In this document: piece after piece, positions 8,048 to 16,320 of the stretch | Layout: every line of letters begins with the position of its first letter | Numbering within the stretch: the stretch's first letter is position 1 | Assembly: GCA_965222995.1 (NCBI GenBank) | Contig: OZ244977.1 | Location: forward strand, 3,472,001 to 3,536,000 | Length of the DNA: 64,000 nt | Source of the DNA: SB11 sp965222995 | Lineage (GTDB): Bacteria > Bacteroidota > Bacteroidia > UBA8524 | Direction: 5' to 3' | Position numbers and translations under genes: made by a program | The notes under the pieces: model-generated | Seen by the model: only the letters and a program-made list of their open reading frames with translations | Told to the model about the DNA's origin: nothing | Databases searched by the model: none

Positions 8048-10789
8048 ATGAAAAATTTTATTTTGTTGTTGCTTGTTTTTATCACAAGCACGTTTTTGCA
8101 CGCTCAAACTGATTGTGTTGGGCAAGACACCACCTATCCCTGTTGTAATGACATTATTCACACAGGACCTGACGTTGGCAAAGCAATAAATTTAGAGCGC
8201 CCTCCCTTTAGAAATCAATTTGACTGGCGCACAGATGACTACAATGTTTACCAACCTCTTGGAGGGTATGATGATGGATTGGGAGGACCTGCAATTTTGC
8301 CCAACCCTTTCAAAACCACAGGAACAGCTTTGCAGCATATTAACTATTACAATGTGCCAATTCCACAACGAACCCCTGTATTTTTGGATTATCATCCAGA
8401 AGATGGTTGGGAGTTATTGCATAGAAATTTGGGATATAAGCCCGATGAAACTACATATGCTACTGCACTTGAAAACAGAAGAGGGCCTTATATTATCCTG
8501 TATAACAAAACAACTGCATTATTCCGAGTGCTTGCCGCTCTTGATGATGCAAGCGCACAAAACGTAAATACTCAAATAGAGATCGTTAAGCCTGACTTTT
8601 CAAATTATGCTTATTCGGCATTATTCGCCAAATATGATAATGCAATTCAAACGTTGGACGAAGAATCTCGCAGCTTTATTGCCAGTTCTTCTGTTTATCA
8701 GGGGGCAAACTCATGGTTTGTTTCAGACTTTTATATGTCTTATGACCCTTGTGTTTGTAATCAAGAGAGTAGGATTGTAATTAATTTTCAAACCGTTACC
8801 ACCGCAAGCGTGTCAATGGATGGTCGTTTAATTGCCACTAGCGTCCCCTTAGATGGAAGCGGCACCTCTCCTATGCTCAATGGTAAAGATTATTTAATGG
8901 GTGTTCATCAAAACGGCTTTAATGTTAATGGAGGAATGTTGACTTATAGCAATATGGACTCACTTGTAGCGAAATTGAAAACACCACCGGGGCAATCAGA
9001 TTTAGAAAAAAAGGCGATTGGATATTTGGGAGATTTAATCAGAAGTGGCTTAGGTGGTTATAATCCATTAATTGAAAGAGGACTGACAAGTGTCGCAACT
9101 GCTGTTGCTTATAAATTTGTAAAGCCTTTTCAGATACAGGAAATAACTGGAGATGATTCAATTAAGGTGGGCTACGACCTTGCATCAAAAGCCTCTGATT
9201 TTTTTGTAACAGCTTTGAAGAGAGATAATCCACCAACACCTAATGTGGGATTTATTGAAGGCGAGCTATCTCTTTCTGGATCGGTAACAACGACCAACTT
9301 AAACCAGAACTATGAAGTGATTTTGGAAACTCCGGGCAGTAAAAGTAGCCAATACCGCAGTCCAGACACTACCAAAGACTGGACGTATTATCCTGCATAT
9401 AATGAAGCAATGGGACTAATTGCAGTGCTTGAGAAACCAACCTTGCGTACCTATGTACCAGAATATGCCTATGGTGCAAGTAAACAAAACTGGCGAGTAC
9501 ATCACAGGCATTATGAATTGAACACTTTCAAGTACACTTTTAATCCTGCGGCTGAGATTGACACAAATAATACTGTGATCTTGATGGCTTTAAAGGGAAA
9601 GTTTAGGTCTACAAAAAATAATATTGGGAATTTTAGCAGGGTGCTTGATGCAGATAATTCCGATAGCAATATATATTCAACAGACTTTTACCCTCCTGAG
9701 TGTTTGCATGGTGATTTAAGTGAATTTGCTGTTGAGCACGATATTCGTGCTGCTGCTGGAGCTTGGCGTGACATTGTAGTCTTTCACAGAAACCGTTATA
9801 TCGATGATGTAGGGCTATTTCTGGGTTCTTCTGCATATAAAGATGCTATTACACTTGATTTACAGTTTATGGTGGATCAAATTTCACCTTATCATCCTGC
9901 CATAGATGTATCAGACTTCTTTGAAGATAGTGACTTTGATGTAGTTGTAAATCTGGATGAATTTACCAATTTAGGTTATCGATACTATGCTGATTCTCTC
10001 ATGCAGAAAAAAATGTTGGATTTTGATTTAAAGCTACAAGTTTTAATTCAATATCAATTCAAAGAAAATAAATATGGCAAGGTCAATACCACCTTGAATA
10101 ACCAGACTTACAATACCTTAGCTGAATTTAAAAACCCATTATCACATCCGCCTACAAACAAGCTGGGATATAACATTCCAAGATATTTATCGATTACGGG
10201 AAATACGGTCTTTATTCATGATACGATTGAGGCTTATGACTCCATATTTGTGTTTGATGACAATATTAACTGGCCGTCCACGCCAGTAGTTTTAAGAGCA
10301 CCCGGTATTGTTGTATATGATTCAGCTTTGGTGGATGGGGCTGATGTCACTTTGCAATCCAGTGAATTACCTAAAAGAGTATGCAGGGATATAAGGTTGG
10401 GGCAGGTTCCTCCTTCTCAAGTAAAGTCTTTTTGCCTTTCTTCATCATACAAAGCTGATTCAGCCAAGTTCAAAAACGACCCTCACCAAACCATTAGAGA
10501 TAAGGATGAAGAAGATAGGGATTTAGATGTCGGATTTAAACTCTACCCCAACCCGACAAATATGAAGGTTAATGTAGCTTATCGTTTAAACTATGACAGC
10601 CCACAACATGTTTCTGTTAGAGTTTTAGATATGGTTGGGCGTGAATTATTGCAGCCAGTAAATGAAGTCCATAATAATGGTGTGTATGTAAAAAATATTA
10701 ACGTAAGCGATTTAAAGGCTGGAATTTATTTTGTAACACTCAAAATTGGTGATAGACAAAAAACTCAGCGTTTGGTCATTACAAGATAA
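8048..10789 (+). CDS. Large secreted protein with T9SS type A sorting domain
   Basis: A 913-residue protein. Signal peptide residues 1-20 end in FLHAQ. The long middle region (PYHPAIDVSDFF, YNIPRYLSITGN and similar) matches no domain I can name. The last ~85 residues form a clear T9SS sorting domain: KLYPNPTNMKVNV, VRVLDMVGREL, LKAGIYFVTLKIG, KTQRLVITR. It would be exported by Sec and then moved across the outer membrane by the type IX system. It ends the three-gene secreted block and is followed by a terminator. A secreted T9SS cargo inside a mobile island relies on the host secretion machinery. Confidence 0.75.
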   Translation: MKNFILLLLVFITSTFLHAQTDCVGQDTTYPCCNDIIHTGPDVGKAINLERPPFRNQFDWRTDDYNVYQPLGGYDDGLGGPAILPNPFKTTGTALQHINYYNVPIPQRTPVFLDYHPEDGWELLHRNLGYKPDETTYATALENRRGPYIILYNKTTALFRVLAALDDASAQNVNTQIEIVKPDFSNYAYSALFAKYDNAIQTLDEESRSFIASSSVYQGANSWFVSDFYMSYDPCVCNQESRIVINFQTVTTASVSMDGRLIATSVPLDGSGTSPMLNGKDYLMGVHQNGFNVNGGMLTYSNMDSLVAKLKTPPGQSDLEKKAIGYLGDLIRSGLGGYNPLIERGLTSVATAVAYKFVKPFQIQEITGDDSIKVGYDLASKASDFFVTALKRDNPPTPNVGFIEGELSLSGSVTTTNLNQNYEVILETPGSKSSQYRSPDTTKDWTYYPAYNEAMGLIAVLEKPTLRTYVPEYAYGASKQNWRVHHRHYELNTFKYTFNPAAEIDTNNTVILMALKGKFRSTKNNIGNFSRVLDADNSDSNIYSTDFYPPECLHGDLSEFAVEHDIRAAAGAWRDIVVFHRNRYIDDVGLFLGSSAYKDAITLDLQFMVDQISPYHPAIDVSDFFEDSDFDVVVNLDEFTNLGYRYYADSLMQKKMLDFDLKLQVLIQYQFKENKYGKVNTTLNNQTYNTLAEFKNPLSHPPTNKLGYNIPRYLSITGNTVFIHDTIEAYDSIFVFDDNINWPSTPVVLRAPGIVVYDSALVDGADVTLQSSELPKRVCRDIRLGQVPPSQVKSFCLSSSYKADSAKFKNDPHQTIRDKDEEDRDLDVGFKLYPNPTNMKVNVAYRLNYDSPQHVSVRVLDMVGRELLQPVNEVHNNGVYVKNINVSDLKAGIYFVTLKIGDRQKTQRLVITR

Positions 10790-10835
10790 GATTGTTTCAT
10801 TCACCGTTGTTATTGAATAATAACAAGTACTATCA

Positions 10836-10866
10836 AAAGCCGTGTCGGGAGATACGGCTTTGTTTT
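10836..10866 (+). terminator. Rho-independent terminator
   Basis: AAAGCCGT and ACGGCTTT form an 8-bp stem around a 10-base loop, followed by GTTTTT. It closes the 6414-10789 block. Confidence 0.75.
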
Positions 10867-10900
10867 TGTAATGCCTATTGCAGTTATAATTTATAAAGCT

Positions 10901-11350
10901 ATGAGAATACTTGCATTGACTTTTTTGCTTTTTGTTTCCCTTCTTTTTGTATCGTCTTGTGTTGTATCAGGTGGCAGAGCCAAAACCAGAGTGCAAACGT
11001 ACAGCCAAGTTGATACAGCTTCGGCAAAGTCAACTCCCGATAGTGTTGAACTATTTTTTAAGGGTGAGCCTCTCCCAAAATTCGCTTATGATAAAGTTGC
11101 GCGCATTACCATCACAGGCGCACAATATGATTATTCAGCAAAGCTCGTTCACTTGCTTGCCCAAAAAGCCAAAGAAATTTATTGTGATGCAGTGGTCTAT
11201 ATTGAGTTCACCAACGTCCAGCGGCATTATTGGGCGGTTAACCTTTTTGGAGATGATGACAGTAAAGATATAACCGTGCTTGAAATCACAGGATTGGCTG
11301 TGAAAAAAAGAGAGAGCGTTCCGGATTCTATTCATAAGGCTATCGAATAA
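10901..11350 (+). CDS. Putative small lipoprotein
   Basis: A 149-residue protein beginning MRILALTFLLF with a lipobox FVSSC giving cysteine 20. The ATG at 10901 is chosen because it places the signal peptide at the N-terminus; an upstream ATG at 10871 would add ten residues. The mature part resembles small periplasmic proteins with an alternating alpha/beta pattern (FAYDKVARITITG, KAKEIYCDAVVYIEF, DITVLEITGLAV), loosely similar to YdgH/DUF4156-type lipoproteins. Function is unknown. It follows the terminator of the secreted block and is convergent with the ArdC-N-like gene. Confidence 0.55.
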   Translation: MRILALTFLLFVSLLFVSSCVVSGGRAKTRVQTYSQVDTASAKSTPDSVELFFKGEPLPKFAYDKVARITITGAQYDYSAKLVHLLAQKAKEIYCDAVVYIEFTNVQRHYWAVNLFGDDDSKDITVLEITGLAVKKRESVPDSIHKAIE

Positions 11351-11461
11351 TTGAGAATATTATTCTCTATGCTGTAATAAGTGAAGGCGTAAAACATCAA
11401 GAGATAAAGGCTTGCCATTAAAAAAGAAAATATAGAGAAAAGGCTTTGCCGCTTTGTCGGC

Positions 11462-11495
11462 GCAAAAAGCAGTCTTTTATCAGGCTGCTTTTTGC
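11462..11495. terminator. Bidirectional terminator between convergent genes
   Basis: GCAAAAAGCAG and CTGCTTTTTGC form a perfect 11-bp stem around a 12-base loop, with A and T runs inside the stem suited to termination on both strands. It separates the lipoprotein gene from the convergent ArdC-N-like gene. Confidence 0.7.
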
Positions 11496-11526
11496 TGCTG
11501 TCTTGCATGGTGGTGTGTGGCTTTAA

Positions 11527-11973
11527 TTAATAAACCAGTGGCTCTAAATCATTGATTGGCTCGTCTTGCTGTTCGGTTTCTGTTTCTTGGTTTTCTTCTT
11601 CGCCTTCAGTTTGAATTTTGCTCACTTGGGCATTGCTGAATAAATAAGCTATGGGGAAGTATTTTAGCATATCGTCTAATTGTTCATCTGTTGATGTTTC
11701 CTCCACAGTAGGCTTTTGTATTTGCTTGGGTCTTGCCCATAGTAAATAGGCTTTTTCTCCTTTGTTGATGTGGTAGCCTGCTGCCTTCCATTGCCTGTAG
11801 CTTTTAAACTCTCGGTGGGTATCGTCTTTGTAAAGGGTTTCTATGATGGCATCGTTGATGGTGAAAAATGTACCGTCTTCGACTAGGTCTTTTACTTCTA
11901 AACTTAGTAGTTTGAGGTTTTCTCTAGCGATGTCTATGGGGCGTTTTTCTTGGCTGTTGTTTTCTGTTGTCAT
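11527..11973 (-). CDS. ArdC N-terminal-domain-like protein
   Basis: A 148-residue protein. Residues about 50-120 (SYRQWKAAGYHINKGEKAY, then YFPIAYLFSNAQVSK) resemble the single-stranded-DNA-binding N-terminal domain of the antirestriction protein ArdC, in which a Trp/Gly/Lys-Gly-Glu-Lys-Ala block is followed by a hydrophobic strand ending in a Gln. The metallopeptidase half of ArdC is missing and is replaced by an acidic Glu/Gln tail. ArdC-type proteins protect incoming single strands during conjugation. Here the role is inferred from the domain and its placement among element genes. Confidence 0.6.
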   Translation of the reverse strand: MTTENNSQEKRPIDIARENLKLLSLEVKDLVEDGTFFTINDAIIETLYKDDTHREFKSYRQWKAAGYHINKGEKAYLLWARPKQIQKPTVEETSTDEQLDDMLKYFPIAYLFSNAQVSKIQTEGEEENQETETEQQDEPINDLEPLVY

Positions 11974-11998
11974 GGCTTTTGATTTTTAAATGAAAACA

Positions 11999-12020
11999 AG
12001 CCCGCCACTTTGGACGGGCT
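11999..12020 (-). terminator. Terminator-like hairpin
   Basis: AGCCCG and CGGGCT form a 6-bp GC-rich stem (extendable by two pairs with a bulged A), between the gene ending at 12036 and the start of the ArdC-N-like gene. On the minus strand it is followed by TTGTTTTC. Moderate evidence. Confidence 0.5.
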
Positions 12021-12035
12021 GTTGTGTTTGCTTTC

Positions 12036-12524
12036 TTAGTTTTGGTTGTAGGCGAGTATTTTTTGGTCGTACTGTGCTAATTTGTTTTCTACACGTTTGA
12101 TTAGGTCTTGTTGTAACTCTCTAACTAGTGCCGGGGCTTCTATTTCATATGTTCGCCCTGACCTATCCATCAGCTTTATTGATAACCAGTCATTTTGCTC
12201 ACTTTCTATAAATTCAAGGGCATCCTCGTCGATTTCTAAGCCTTTTATATTACCTAAGTGCTGCGCTAATATTCTTCGACTTTTGATGAGTTTTTCCATT
12301 CCTTCAAAGTGCTTTAGCTGCTCTTCGATGGTTTTGGGCTTTGGTGGTGTTTCTACCACTTTTGGTGGTGTAGGTGGTACTGTTTTGGGTTCTGTTGCCT
12401 TTTCTTCGCTCTTGGGCGTTGTGGTGGCTTTTACAGCATTGTTGGTTGCGTTGCTTGCTGTTTTGTTGTTTTGGGTGGTGGTTACTTCCTTCGCCCCGCC
12501 CTTGTTGTTTTTGGGTGTTGTCAT
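12036..12524 (-). CDS. Hypothetical protein with Thr/Pro/Lys-rich N-terminus
   Basis: A 162-residue protein with two parts. Residues 1 to about 75 are low-complexity, rich in Thr, Asn, Lys and Pro and likely disordered. Residues 80-160 form a compact helical/beta domain (HFEGMEKLIKSRRILAQHL, IESEQNDWLSIKLMDRSG, VRELQQDLIKRVENKL). The C-terminal part looks like a conserved small domain of Bacteroidota mobile elements, but I cannot name it. It is on the same strand as, and just upstream of, the ArdC-N-like gene. A long opposite-strand open frame here is a shadow of the low-complexity region. Confidence 0.55.
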   Translation of the reverse strand: MTTPKNNKGGAKEVTTTQNNKTASNATNNAVKATTTPKSEEKATEPKTVPPTPPKVVETPPKPKTIEEQLKHFEGMEKLIKSRRILAQHLGNIKGLEIDEDALEFIESEQNDWLSIKLMDRSGRTYEIEAPALVRELQQDLIKRVENKLAQYDQKILAYNQN

Positions 12525-12586
12525 TGTTTTATGATTTTTTAATTTTTGTTTTTATGCTGTGAGGGTTCTCTCTCAACAAAAAACAT

Positions 12587-12609
12587 TTCCCCCGAAAGGG
12601 ATAAGCAAA
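12587..12609. repeat. Left arm of a long inverted repeat (candidate oriT region)
   Basis: TTT-CCCCC-GAAA-GGG-A-TAAGCAAAA. The reverse complement of 12750-12774 reads almost the same. Each arm also contains its own small CCCC-GAAA-GGG hairpin. Confidence 0.55.
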
Positions 12610-12749
12610 ACCCTATCGTGCGGTAGTTGAATTGTACAAGGTTTCAGGTCTAATTATTTTGACCGATAGGAAGATTTAAAACCAAAAAAATTTGAATGAA
12701 CCGAAGGCGCGGCTGAAAGCCCTGACCTTGACAAGGGGGCGGGATGATA
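12610..12749. other. Spacer between inverted repeat arms, noncoding
   Basis: The 12525-12812 stretch has no credible gene. The spacer carries GC-rich segments (GGCGCGGCTGAAAGCC, CCTTGACAAGG palindrome near 12727, GGGGGCGGGATGATA) unlike the AT-rich surroundings. A compact, hairpin-rich GC island between element genes and cargo fits an origin of transfer or a recombination site. This is inference, with no nick site identified. Confidence 0.35.
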
Positions 12750-12774
12750 TTTGCTTAGCCCCTTTCGGGGTGAA
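12750..12774. repeat. Right arm of a long inverted repeat (candidate oriT region)
   Basis: TTTGCTTAGCCCCTTTCGGGG-TGAA pairs with 12587-12609 across about 140 bases, with only small differences in the length of the C and G runs. Confidence 0.55.
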
Positions 12775-12812
12775 AAAGAGATAGTGAGTGTTCGTAGGGG
12801 TGTTTATTTAAA

Positions 12813-12834
12813 CATTTGCTTAAATAAGCAAATG
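12813..12834. promoter_or_regulatory. ArsR-type operator of the mer operon
   Basis: Half-sites CATTTGCTTA and TAAGCAAATG form a perfect 10-bp inverted repeat around AA, the size and AT-rich style of SmtB/ArsR operators. It lies between the -33 and -7 promoter elements of the gene for an ArsR-family regulator, so binding would block transcription. Confidence 0.82.
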
Positions 12835-12846
12835 AATGTATATTTG
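12815..12846 (+). promoter_or_regulatory. Bacteroidota-type promoter of the mer operon
   Basis: TTTG at 12815-12818 and TATATTTG (TAnnTTTG) at 12839-12846 are separated by 20 bases, matching the Bacteroidota -33/-7 consensus. The predicted start of transcription is near 12853, about 20 bases before the chosen ATG at 12872. Confidence 0.75.
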
Positions 12847-12871
12847 TGATGTTATTAAAGAATACTCAATT

Positions 12872-13252
12872 ATGGACAACAAACAATCTTGTATTAGAAT
12901 ATTTGCAGATGAAGCACAGATAAATGAATGTAAAGAGAAATTACAGTCTTCGTCTGTAGCCTTAGCAAATCTTAGTAACTTATTGGCTTTAGCAGGAAAC
13001 GAAGTCAGGCTTAAAATCTTATTTCTTTTTGAAGAAGAAGGTGAGCTTTGTCCTTGTGATATTGCAGATATATTGTCTATGAGCGTGCCTTCCATTTCTC
13101 AACATCTTCGTAAAATGAAAGATGGAAATGTAATTTCTTCAAGGCGTTCTGGGCAAACCATTTTTTACTCTCTACAAGCACAGCATATCAAACTGCTTCG
13201 TCCCCTTTTCAAACATATTATTAGCAATAACTCTAAAAAAGAATTAGTATGA
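12872..13252 (+). CDS. ArsR/SmtB-family metal-responsive repressor
   Basis: A 126-residue winged-helix repressor. ELCPCDIADIL carries the metal-binding Cys pair at the alpha3 position (ELCVCD in CadC/ArsR). The recognition helix follows as SVPSISQHLRKMKDG, and the wing as ISSRRSGQTIFYSL. An additional N-terminal Cys (QSC) may join the metal site. The ATG at 12872 is preferred over 12836, which lies before the predicted transcription start. The gene overlaps merT by four bases (ATGA). By position and its operator it should sense mercury (or a related thiophilic metal) and de-repress the mer operon, in place of MerR. Confidence 0.85.
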   Translation: MDNKQSCIRIFADEAQINECKEKLQSSSVALANLSNLLALAGNEVRLKILFLFEEEGELCPCDIADILSMSVPSISQHLRKMKDGNVISSRRSGQTIFYSLQAQHIKLLRPLFKHIISNNSKKELV

Positions 13253-13911
13253 AAAAGTCAGGAAAACTTTTTGGTGCTGGCGTTGTTTCGGCAATTGCCG
13301 CCTCGTTATGTTGCATAACACCCGTTTTAGCTCTAATTTCAGGTGTATCTGGTGCAGCATCTGCATTTTCATGGATGGAGCCGTATCGTCCCTATTTAAT
13401 TGGAATTACTGCATTGGTTCTAGGATTTGCATGGTATCAAAAACTAAAACCTAGGACAGCAGAAGAAATACAGTGCGATTGCGAAGAGGATGAGAAGCCC
13501 TCTTTTTGGCAATCCAAAAAATTCTTAGGCATTATTACGGTCTTTTCAATTGTAATGTTAGCTTTCCCCTACTACGGACATATTTTTTACCCAAAATCAG
13601 AACAACAAACAATAATTATTGCTTCTGACGATATTAAAGAAATTTCGTTTTCTGTTGAGGGAATGACTTGCACCAGTTGTGAAGAGCATGTAAAATATGC
13701 GGTTAATCAATTACCCGGTATAGTTGCTATCTCTGCCAATTACGCAGACGGAAGTGCTTCGGTGAAGTTTGATGATAGCAAAACTGATAAAGCCACTATT
13801 ATTGAAGCAATAGATAAAACAGGCTATATTGTTTCAGGTGAAAAAGCATCTTCTGCAAATCCTTCACATGGAGAGCAAGGTCATACCTGTGGTCCAAGTG
13901 GGTGCAAGTAA
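13249..13911 (+). CDS. merT: MerTP: mercuric ion transporter MerT fused to a MerP-like HMA domain
   Basis: A 220-residue inner-membrane protein. The first membrane helix carries the MerT cysteine pair (SLCCITPVLALIS). Two more helices follow near residues 45-65 and 95-115, with a cytoplasmic CDCEEDE loop between them. Residues about 125-200 are a heavy-metal-associated domain with GMTCTSCEEH. The tail is Cys-rich (GHTCGPSGCK). The protein takes Hg(II) from the periplasm and passes it into the cytoplasm to MerA. Fusion of MerT and MerP is known in Bacteroidota. The start overlaps the regulator stop, so translation is probably coupled. Confidence 0.88.
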   Translation: MKKSGKLFGAGVVSAIAASLCCITPVLALISGVSGAASAFSWMEPYRPYLIGITALVLGFAWYQKLKPRTAEEIQCDCEEDEKPSFWQSKKFLGIITVFSIVMLAFPYYGHIFYPKSEQQTIIIASDDIKEISFSVEGMTCTSCEEHVKYAVNQLPGIVAISANYADGSASVKFDDSKTDKATIIEAIDKTGYIVSGEKASSANPSHGEQGHTCGPSGCK

Positions 13912-13953
13912 CTTTTTTTGCCTGTATTATTAAGTATTTAATTAAATAAGAAA

Positions 13954-14340
13954 ATGAAAAGAATACTATTCATTCCAGCAAGCATATTGCTTTTTGTTGG
14001 AACTCAAACTTGTGGTGAACATTGTTCTTCTGTCAATGCTCAAGTTGTTTCAAAAAAACACGCCGCTAAAGACGATCTAAAGACTGTTAAACTAAAGATA
14101 ACAGGTATGACCTGTGCAGGTTGCTCCAACCATGTATCAACGGCGATAAAAGATATTTCAGGAGTTATAGAGCATAGTTTAGAATATCCGGGAGATATTG
14201 CCATTATCAAGTATAACTCAAAAAAAACCTCTCCTAGTGATTTGATTAAAGCTATTGAAAAGGTCGGATATACAGCAGAAATTAGTAAAGACGTTAAAAA
14301 GAAAAAAAATGATAAACGAAAAACGAAAGTTAAACATTGA
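13954..14340 (+). CDS. Periplasmic HMA-domain metal-binding protein (MerP-like)
   Basis: A 128-residue protein with an N-terminal export signal (ILFIPASILLFVG) followed by two extra cysteines (TCGEHC). A heavy-metal-associated domain covers residues about 43-110, with GMTCAGCSNH and the closing IEKVGYTAE. The tail is strongly basic (KKKKNDKRKTKVKH). It should bind Hg(II) in the periplasm and deliver it to MerTP. Its 3' end overlaps merA by 32 bases. The operon therefore has three HMA domains: in MerTP, here and at the start of MerA. Confidence 0.82.
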   Translation: MKRILFIPASILLFVGTQTCGEHCSSVNAQVVSKKHAAKDDLKTVKLKITGMTCAGCSNHVSTAIKDISGVIEHSLEYPGDIAIIKYNSKKTSPSDLIKAIEKVGYTAEISKDVKKKKNDKRKTKVKH

Positions 14341-15967
14341 GGGAATGACTTGTGACCATTGTGCCACTAGTATAGAGAGTTTGCTTTCAAAAAAAGAGGG
14401 AGTAGAGGTTGCTAAAGCAAGCTATTCAGGGGCTAGTTGCGAATGTTCTTTTGACCCTTCTAAAACAAGTGAGGAGGAGATAATAGCAACCATAAACAAC
14501 GAAAGTCCATATAAAGTATTGAACGTTGACGAAACAGCGACAAACCATAGTGATGCTTCCCATTTTGACTTAATTATTATCGGAGGTGGGTCTGCTGCGT
14601 TTTCGGCTGCAATTGAAGCTGAAAGTTTAGGACTAAGCACTTTAATGGTAAACGGGGGATTAGATTTTGGAGGCACTTGTGTAAACGTGGGCTGTGTTCC
14701 CTCAAAAACTCTTATAAGAGCTGGAGAAACATTATATCATTCTTCACACTCAAACTTTACAGGTATTACACCGAAAGGTGCTGATTTTGATTTTGCAAAA
14801 ATTATCAAAGAGAAGAAACAGTTGGTAGCATCTCTCCAACAACATAAATATATGGATGTCGTAAGTGACTTTAAATATTTGAAAATGCTTACAGGATGGG
14901 CAGAGTTTGTAGATGCTAAAACTATTTTGGTTGATAAAAAGAAAAAATATACAGGGTTAAAATTTATTATCGCTACGGGTGCTGCTACAAACATTCCTAC
15001 TATTGAAGGGATAGATGAAATCGACTATTTAACTAATGCTACTTTATTTGATTTAGAAAAAAAACCTGAAAGCATAACGATTCTGGGGGGAGGTTATATT
15101 GGCTTAGAAATAGCAATGGCATATAATCGATTTGGTTGTAAAGTGAGAATTATAGAATTTACAGACAGAGTTTTGCGCACTCAAACACCTGATATTAGTG
15201 AAACTCTGGAGAAACAAATGCAAGATGAAGGAATTGAAATTTTACCTAATTATAGGGTGACACGGTTTGAACAAACGAGTACCGGAACTATTATTCATTG
15301 TAAAAAGCCTGATGGTTCAATAGTTCCTCTAAATGAAAATGGTAAAGTCTTGATTGCAACAGGAATAAAACCTAATACTGATAAGTTAGGTGTAAAAAAT
15401 ATTGGGCTTGAGATGACCGACAAAGGTTATATTAAGACGAATGAATTAATGGAAACTAATCTCCCGAATATCTATGCAGCAGGCGATGTAACTAATACCC
15501 CTGCTTTTGTTTATACGGCGGCTTTTGAAGGTAAAATTGCAGTAGAAAATGCTTTTTCTGGTGCAAATAAGAAAGCAGATTATTCTTCTTTACCTTGGGT
15601 TGTTTTTACTGACCCCCAAGTTGCTGGGGCAGGCTTGGACGAAAATCAAGCTGAGGCACAAAATATTCCCTTTGAAGTAAGTAAGTTAGAATTGAAAGAT
15701 GTGCCAAGAGCTATTGCTGCTAGGGATACAAGAGGTTTTATTAAGCTAATAAGAAATACTGATACTGATAACCTTATCGGAGCAAGAATAATTGCACCTG
15801 AAGGCGGCGAACTGATTCAGCAACTAAGTATGGCGATTAAATATGGGATAACGGTTAAAGAACTGGCTGAAAGTTTTTACCCTTATCTTACTTTAGGGGA
15901 AGGGATTAAGTTAGCGGCAATTACTTTCGGCAAAGATGTTTCTAAATTAAGTTGTTGCGCTATTTAA
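14309..15967 (+). CDS. merA: Mercuric reductase
   Basis: A 552-residue flavoprotein disulfide reductase that reduces Hg(II) to Hg(0) with NADPH in the cytoplasm. An HMA domain (IEGMTCDHCATS) covers residues 1-70. The FAD-binding GGGSAAFSAAIEAE follows, then the redox-active GGTCVNVGCVPSK near residue 121, the NADPH-binding GGGYIGLEIAM, the second FAD motif NIYAAGDV, and the C-terminal cysteine pair in LSCCAI that hands Hg(II) to the active site. The ATG at 14309 is preferred over an in-frame one at 14255, since MINEKRKLNIEGMTC is the expected HMA start. It overlaps the preceding gene by 32 bases. Confidence 0.96.
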   Translation: MINEKRKLNIEGMTCDHCATSIESLLSKKEGVEVAKASYSGASCECSFDPSKTSEEEIIATINNESPYKVLNVDETATNHSDASHFDLIIIGGGSAAFSAAIEAESLGLSTLMVNGGLDFGGTCVNVGCVPSKTLIRAGETLYHSSHSNFTGITPKGADFDFAKIIKEKKQLVASLQQHKYMDVVSDFKYLKMLTGWAEFVDAKTILVDKKKKYTGLKFIIATGAATNIPTIEGIDEIDYLTNATLFDLEKKPESITILGGGYIGLEIAMAYNRFGCKVRIIEFTDRVLRTQTPDISETLEKQMQDEGIEILPNYRVTRFEQTSTGTIIHCKKPDGSIVPLNENGKVLIATGIKPNTDKLGVKNIGLEMTDKGYIKTNELMETNLPNIYAAGDVTNTPAFVYTAAFEGKIAVENAFSGANKKADYSSLPWVVFTDPQVAGAGLDENQAEAQNIPFEVSKLELKDVPRAIAARDTRGFIKLIRNTDTDNLIGARIIAPEGGELIQQLSMAIKYGITVKELAESFYPYLTLGEGIKLAAITFGKDVSKLSCCAI

Positions 15968-16320
15968 AAGAGCTAACATTTATGCCATTAAAAAGTAGTG
16001 GTTTGTTAGCACTATAAGGTCAACAACTTGCTGCCATACAAGCATTTTTTGTTTCTTGCGCAAATGAAATAAGTCCATTAAGTTCAATTTCTTTAAAGGT
16101 TTTTGCGTTTCCTCTAATCAATCTTCAACTTGTTCTTTTATTTCGCCCTCTGAATTCTATCCTAAAAATAAATCAACACACTCTTAAGATTCGGCACATA
16201 TGGTATCCGAAGCTAGAAAGAAAAAGGCAGAGTTGGCAGTATAGTATCCTTTTATTAAAATGTATACAAGAACTTGGGTTTTCCCTATTAAAATAGCCTT
16301 CAAAGCCCTTTATTAGTTGA
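15968..16320. other. Intergenic stretch with hairpin and possible gene remnant
   Basis: Just after merA, GCTAACA (15971-15977) and TGTTAGC (16004-16010) with partial pairing inside may form a terminator. On the minus strand, 16020-16124 is an open stretch of 34 codons ending in a TGA, with a protein-like composition (KTFKEIELNGLISFA, then NACMAASC), and a different frame continues upstream. This looks like the decayed 3' end of a gene. No complete gene is present. Confidence 0.35.

Noticed and set aside
12082..12534. 150-codon plus-strand open frame rich in Ser, Phe and Val
   Set aside because: It is the mirror of the low-complexity Thr/Pro/Lys-rich gene on the other strand and has no start signals.
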